Assembly: GCA_022478985.1 (NCBI GenBank)
Contig: JAKSZP010014543.1
Span: 62,001 to 126,000 of the forward strand
Direction of reading: 5' to 3'
DNA length: 64,000 nucleotides
Source of the DNA: Massospora cicadina
Lineage: Eukaryota; Entomophthoromycota; Entomophthoromycetes; Entomophthorales; Entomophthoraceae
Of the stretch, positions 59,204 to 64,000 are shown piece by piece. Numbering within the stretch: position 1 is the first letter of the stretch; every line of letters begins with the position of its first letter. A model generated the notes under the pieces. That model worked only from the letters and a program-made list of their open reading frames with translations, was not told where the DNA came from and did no database searches. The translations under genes and the position numbers were made by a program.

Positions 59204-59821
59204 TTTTGGGATTTGTTATCTTCTCTGAAGGTCAGGACCTTCAAAGCTGCTTGATTATTAGTCAAATGTAGCTCCAGCGGAAATATCTTAGGGTTGATTC
59301 TTCCCTTGAGGCTATTTTTCAAAAAAGCATCATTGAGACAATCTATATTTGCTTTGAACAATCAAGATCCATATATAAAACAGGCAAAATCTCTAGTAAT
59401 TATATCTAGGCAAAACTTAAGGTATCTTTATTGATCAGAAATTGGAGTTATTTTATAGGTTTGTGTAAGAGTTAGGATCACTTAGGATAGACTATGAAAA
59501 AAATCAGGATTGAGTTAAGTATGGATAGTTTTTATTGGCATGGCAGAATGCAAAAGCTTTTGGCGTACTTGTCCATCTTGAATGTGGCAGCAGTTTCTGG
59601 TGAACTCCAAAAGGCAAAATCTTTGCTAAGTAAAACTGCGCCTTTGTCAGGTAAATCAGAAGATTCATAAAAGGGTTCAGGATTTAATCTCTCTTTTAGG
59701 AGTTCATTATCCTTGTTGATTTCAATATCCTCTTGAGACAGTGGAGCTTTATTGGTCATGTTGCAAATTAAGTCGCATAGAAATCTCACCCATATCAGCG
59801 CAACTCCCATTATTCCTGACA
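59204..59821 (-). repeat. Element H 5' LTR (right copy)
   Basis: On the minus strand it starts TGTCAGGAAT. Its inner end is set by the primer site one base away. Aligns with 52699-53312. Confidence 0.85.
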
Positions 59822-59826
59822 GATTC

Positions 59827-60224
59827 CTTCCTTGGCCACTTGATAATTTTTGAGTTCATATTTGCCCTCTCAATACGTTTAGTGGCATCTTCAAAATAAT
59901 CCTTTTTAAGTTCAAGATGTTCCCCACATCACTGGAAGTTGAGCCTTCATTCAACTTTACAGCTCACCTCCTTTATGGCAGTTTTCATTGCTATAAAGTA
60001 CCAATGGTTTCTATTGTACATGATATCTATGAAATCCTGGTAGTTTTGAGGTTGCTTAAACCCCAAGAGGTAGTACCAGCTCATATATAAAAGGTGGAGG
60101 GGATCTCTCTCATCCATGTTCATTCTGTTCTGACTCCTATAGTAGGCCCTTTGGCGTACACTCACTTTTTTATTGCTGGTATTGCTTATGTGAAGATGTC
60201 TTCACCAGGTATCCTCAGAAAGTT
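59827..60224 (-). pseudogene. Element G internal region next to its primer site
   Basis: A minus-strand open frame of 72 codons (59947-60165) begins soon after the primer site. No domain is recognised. It continues beyond H at 52693. Confidence 0.35.
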
Positions 60225-60241
60225 TCCTGGCAGGACCACCA
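60225..60241 (-). other. Element G tRNA primer-binding site
   Basis: On the minus strand TGGTGGTCCTGCCAGGA lies one base from the LTR end. It resembles that of H in its second half. Confidence 0.78.
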
Positions 60242-60242
60242 G

Positions 60243-60847
60243 TGCTGAAATTTTTTAAGTAACTCAAAGGCAAAGTCCTTTGATGGTTACTTGATTATTA
60301 GTCAATAGTAGCTTCAGCGAAATTACCCAGGAGACTTTCTCTATAGAGCAACCACTCAATAGAGTGATCATCATAAGGGAAAATCACTTTTCTTTTGAAA
60401 AGGGAAAAGCTCTAGAGTAGACTTTGCAAAAATCTATAGTCTTATACTAGGAAAAAATGGGCAAGTAAAAAGGCCCTTTATATGATATCCTCCTAACACT
60501 TTAACTGTGCTAGGGAAAATAGGGACTATGAGGTTTAGGGAGAAATTGCCAAAGTTTATCAGTTTAGGGTTGTTAAAGAAATTTCACCCAAGTATTTACT
60601 TAAGATGATTAACCAGTAATTGGGGATTGGTTGAGGCTATATAGTTCATAGCTAGTAATATTTTCAGACTTTTGTCCCACCAAAGCAAAGACTAACAGAA
60701 TGGTACCTGAAAGGCAAAATTTCAGGCCTCTGGCCCAACAGTTCATTATAAATAATTAATAATTGATTATAAATATGAGGGGGTTAAAAATATAAGCCAT
60801 TAGGAACCTCATTTCAAGACTTCCTTACATTGGAGTAAAACCCACCT
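60243..60847 (-). repeat. Element G 5' LTR (right copy)
   Basis: Aligns with 50610-51194. On the minus strand it ends TTTCAGCA next to the primer site. Confidence 0.83.
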
Positions 60848-62390
60848 ATATCCATTAATGAAACTATAGCATAGCTGAGAAGGAGTGTCTGGAAGTAATT
60901 TTTTCATGTAAGCAGTTCTGGATCCATGTCCACAGAGTGCATTTCACCATATTAACTGACTATGCCTCCTTTCTCTGATTACAAATTCAGAAGGGCAGAA
61001 AGGACTTTTATCCCACTGGGCCTTGAAATTTCGGGCTTACAATTTAGATAGTCAGCATCAACCTGGCATTAAACATCAAAAGTCCAACAGTTTATCTTAA
61101 CTGCCCACTGTGGCCTTAGTGGTTGATTTGGACGATGATTTTTGATAAAAAGCCAACCCAAAATTATGACAACGAGTAAGAGGAAGTTCAGCGCTTTTAG
61201 AAAAAAAACAAGGACGAAAATATATTTAGAATTGTGATTTTTATAAAATCATCAATGCTCAGCAACTTTGGAACCCTGACTAGCTGAGAAGACTGATAAT
61301 TAGGTCCCATAAGGTGATGTGTCATGAGGTTTTTAAGAAGACTTTTAAGATGTTGATACAGGACCACTAATATCAATCAATGCAGTATAAAATTCATGAG
61401 ACCCTCCGCTGTTCAACAAATTTCAAGTTGAGGGATTTTACTGAAAAGTCATCTATTATCAGCTTTTAACGCAACTTTGCTTGGCATACTGTATCTATGG
61501 ACGTTGTGGACCATTGACTAACACTTCTGGTCAATTTAAATATATAACAGTGGCACTTGATTACCTCCCAAAATGGGTGGAGGCCAAAGCGGTCAGGTAT
61601 TTAGGCACCATGACTATGGCGAAGTTTGTCCTAGAAGAGGTTATTTATCAGTATGGATGACTCAGTTTCTGTTGACGGATAATGGGACTAACTCTTAGTT
61701 CAAGATGATTTCTAATCCAATAAATTGATGGGTATACGCGGTTTACTATCAATGCCCTATCACCCTGAAAACAATGGCACTGTTGGATGGGTGAACAGTA
61801 CGCTTGTTGGGATATTATGTAAGATAATTACAGTAAAGACATCCAGTTGGAACTTTTTCTTGCCTTCCAACATTTTTGTCTTTAATATATCCTATTATTC
61901 TGCAATGTGGTATTCCACGTTTGCTTTACTTTATGAAAAGCAACTTGCGCTTCACCCAATTTTATATTCTTGTGTCACTCAATAATTTATGAATCCCTCA
62001 AAGTATTTATAAAGGTTAGCATAGATGTTAATTCACTACAAAGCGTAGCATATTCTAATGCTTTGACTCAGAAAAAAAGGATCCTGTGAATGGGATAATG
62101 AAGCTTGGAGGCCGTTACTCTACTTTACAGTAGGTAAACTAGTGTTGTACCATGATATTTACAGATTTTTAAGAACTATGAAGTTGGAGCACATATGGAG
62201 AGGGCATTTTGAGATCATTGAGAAAACATTTATGAAAATTACGCTCTGAAAGATCCTGTTAAAACTCATCTTATTAATTGGGTGCATGCTAAGTTGTTAA
62301 ACATTCAGTGGAGTTCTGGGCCATCAGCTCTAAGCTCTTAATAAGTTAGTTGACCCCCTCAATCTTTTCACCCTGATTTTTGGTCAAGTG
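60848..62390 (+). pseudogene. Element F, rest of RNase H, and integrase
   Basis: RNase H resumes with N-Y-S-I-A-E-K-E-C-L near 60855 and ends near 61100. Integrase follows: first Asp in S-M-D-V-V near 61497, second in a D-N-G context near 61677. The catalytic Glu position in N-N-G-T-V-x-W-V-N is Gly (codon 61785-61787). Its last part is an open frame to 61985. The purine-rich AAGTGGGGGGAA at 62384-62395 is the likely polypurine tract. Confidence 0.83.
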
Positions 62391-62397
62391 GGGGGAA

Positions 62398-63164
62398 TAT
62401 TAATTGGTTTGACCAACCATATGGATAAGTTATTTTATAATAAACAAATTTATACTGTAACTAATAGCAAATAGTGGATTTGAATAGCCATGGTAACTAC
62501 CTTGGCATGCGGCCCACGTTTTTATATGTAGTAGCATAATGTATTAAAAAATTAGTAAATAAAATCTTATAATCCCACTGGCGCATCTCTCATTCCTTAA
62601 AATTATTGGCCAATGCTGTGGCCTCAATTCCTTTATCGCCTTCTATTTTATTTATCATAAAATTTTACATCGCTTTGTAATGGCATAATAACATCAGTAA
62701 TGGGGTCATTATATTGATTATGACCATCCCCTAGTAATTAAATTTAATCTGGCATAATATCCTTTTTATGGAAATGCTCCAAGCCCTAGTTTTTTGCTTC
62801 TTTATCCCAATTTAGCTTCCCAATTTTTAGTCTACCTTTTTGGAGTGCTGCTTAGTAACCACGGAAAGCAACAATAAGAACGCTGGTAGATGAAGCATAA
62901 CCGGAGAGGATTGCTAATTTCAAGGAGATTTTTTCTTTTATAAGCTTTAGAGCTTGCTAAGAAAATTAATTAAGCAAGCCTTAGAGCCACTGACAGTAAT
63001 AGATACCACAGCGTGCGCTATTATATGTTTAATAAAAACCCTTTTTGTAAATAAGGTTTTTTCTGCTGTTTTGGTTAAGGATACTGTCTTCAAACAGTAC
63101 ATTGTGTTTTGCGTGTAAATAATCTGTGTGGGTGAAACCTGACGCCTCTGCGCCGACTTTAACA
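62398..63164 (+). repeat. Element F 3' LTR
   Basis: Begins after the polypurine tract and ends TTTAACA. Only its last 270 bp align well with the left LTR. Confidence 0.72.
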
Positions 63165-63199
63165 GAGAAAATAAGGCTACCCATATCTCATCCAGGGTA

Positions 63200-64000
63200 T
63201 GCCCTAGGTTAGAGATCTGGGTATTTTACAGGGTCTTGAGGCTAAAGTCTTTTTTAGTCCTGAAAGGGTGCATTACCAACTACAGCTTGGTAGCTTGAGA
63301 CAAGGGACTTACACCATCCCTTGCACTCTTTCATAATAGCTCCATTTATATTATAGGACCATTTCAAAAGTCATCTAACAAAATTTAATTTATTAATGTT
63401 GCAACTAATCACTTCGCCAAGTGGGTAAAAGCAAATGAAGTTAGGGCTTTAAACTCCAGAGTTACCACGAAATTACTATCCAACAGGTTGTTAATCTCCA
63501 TAGATGACCTTGGATACTATTTTTTAATAATGGACGGAACTTCATCTTCAATGTTGTGAGACACCTGATAAACTTATTGGGAGCCAAGCAGTAGTTCACC
63601 ACGGCTTACACATCCTCAAGCAATAGAAATATGTAAAAAGTGAATAGAGCCCTTGCATCAATCAAAAAAATATTTCAGCAATTACAGATCAAATGTGATA
63701 CTTTGTTGCCATCATCCCTGTTTGCTTACTAGTCAAACTACCACTGAACTTTTGGCATGTCAATATTTAAAGCGCTATACAGAAGAGAAGCCACGTTACA
63801 AAGCTTGAGATCCCCAGCGCTTTACAAGATAGGAGTAATTTACCTTAATTCAAATATCAATAAGAGTTAACAAAGTATTAATCAAGATATAGCTGAATTT
63901 TAAGCATATAATGAAGTCACTTAATGAGATTATTGAAAAGAGTGACTGGAGACCTAAGTTGTCCAAATTTGTGTTAAAACAGAAGTGTTGCTCTACCACA
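63200..64000 (+). pseudogene. Integrase fragment of another gypsy element, runs off the window
   Basis: The + strand translation has the integrase core pattern: G-P-F near 63360, then H-F-A-K-W-V-K-A near 63410, an N-N-G-R-N-F position of the second Asp (Asn here) near 63525, then a region like N-R-N-V-K...N-R-A-L near 63625-63655. It is not part of F, whose 3' LTR ends at 63164. F may have inserted into this element. Confidence 0.72.

Larger units (their letters stand above)
52699..59821 (-). mobile_element. Element H: - strand gypsy element inside G
   Basis: LTRs 52699-53312 and 59204-59821; flanks AATTC (52694-52698) and GATTC (59822-59826) may be a decayed 5-bp target duplication. On the minus strand the order is LTR, primer site, gag, protease, RT, RNase H, integrase, polypurine tract, LTR. 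It carries SINE copy 2. Confidence 0.83.
50610..60847 (-). mobile_element. Element G: - strand non-autonomous LTR element, split by H
   Basis: LTRs at about 50610-51194 and 60243-60847. On the minus strand a primer site and a polypurine tract are in the right places. Without H the internal part is only about 1.9 kb and shows no protease, RT, RNase H or integrase. The left start and target duplication are not resolved. Confidence 0.78.
46270..63164 (+). mobile_element. Element F: decayed gypsy element split by G
   Basis: The + strand order is LTR (to 46921), primer site, gag, protease, RT, RNase H to about 50610, then after G the rest of RNase H, integrase and the 3' LTR ending 63164. The LTR left limits are uncertain. 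It is the most decayed of the autonomous elements; translations contain many stops. Confidence 0.82.

Noticed and set aside
60825..60850. TTGGA as target duplication of element G
   Set aside because: TTGGA occurs at 60830 and near 50600, but the matching position in the left LTR shows that it is part of the LTR.

Overview
This 64-kb window is from a eukaryotic genome, most likely a filamentous fungus with a large, repeat-rich genome. The single host gene I can support is a phosphatidylinositol synthase gene (30585-31533, + strand), built from five exons separated by very short GT-AG introns (40-93 bp), which is a fungal pattern. Almost everything else is Ty3/gypsy-type LTR retrotransposon DNA, heavily mutated and inserted into itself. 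I cannot name the species; a rust-like basidiomycete would fit, but that is inference.

Layout. (1) 1-6371: element 1 (+), gag-PR-RT-RH-IN with 3' LTR; its 5' LTR is cut by the window edge. It sits in the integrase tail of another element (6372-6789). (2) 6790-29806: element B (+). Its first LTR has an integrase tail and polypurine tract on its left and a primer-binding site and gag on its right, so one LTR serves two elements. B's integrase is split by element D (12397-25556, - strand). D is itself split by solo LTR L (14196-15199), element E (15276-20914, -) and solo LTR X (23334-24951). E contains solo LTR M (18873-19701). B's 3' LTR is split by solo LTR K (26473-29425), which holds a 1.8-kb non-autonomous element with two 562-bp LTRs (26573-28367). 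(3) 29850-36841: AT-rich host DNA with the PI synthase gene and a tRNA-derived SINE (32756-32893, 16-bp target duplication). (4) 36847-43698: element C (+), with about 1.23-kb LTRs and 5-bp target duplication ATATG. (5) 43704-45500: AT-rich, no gene recognised. (6) about 45540-64000: a second nest. F (+) starts near 46.3 kb and ends at 63164. It is split in RNase H by G (-, about 50.6-60.85 kb), which is split by H (-, 52699-59821), which carries a second SINE copy (56455-56595). A further integrase fragment follows F to the window end.

Exact 5-bp target duplications for K, the 1.8-kb element, E, L, M, X and C, and a one-mismatch duplication for D, fix most boundaries and give the order of insertion. 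Most retroelement reading frames carry stops and frameshifts, several catalytic residues are lost, and element 1's two LTRs show a strong CpG-decay pattern. I therefore infer that these elements are inactive. Points of interest are a collagen-like stretch in one Gag, an element whose protease runs directly into an integrase tail, hydrophobic reading frames inside the LTRs of the C/K/X group, and the SINE family.
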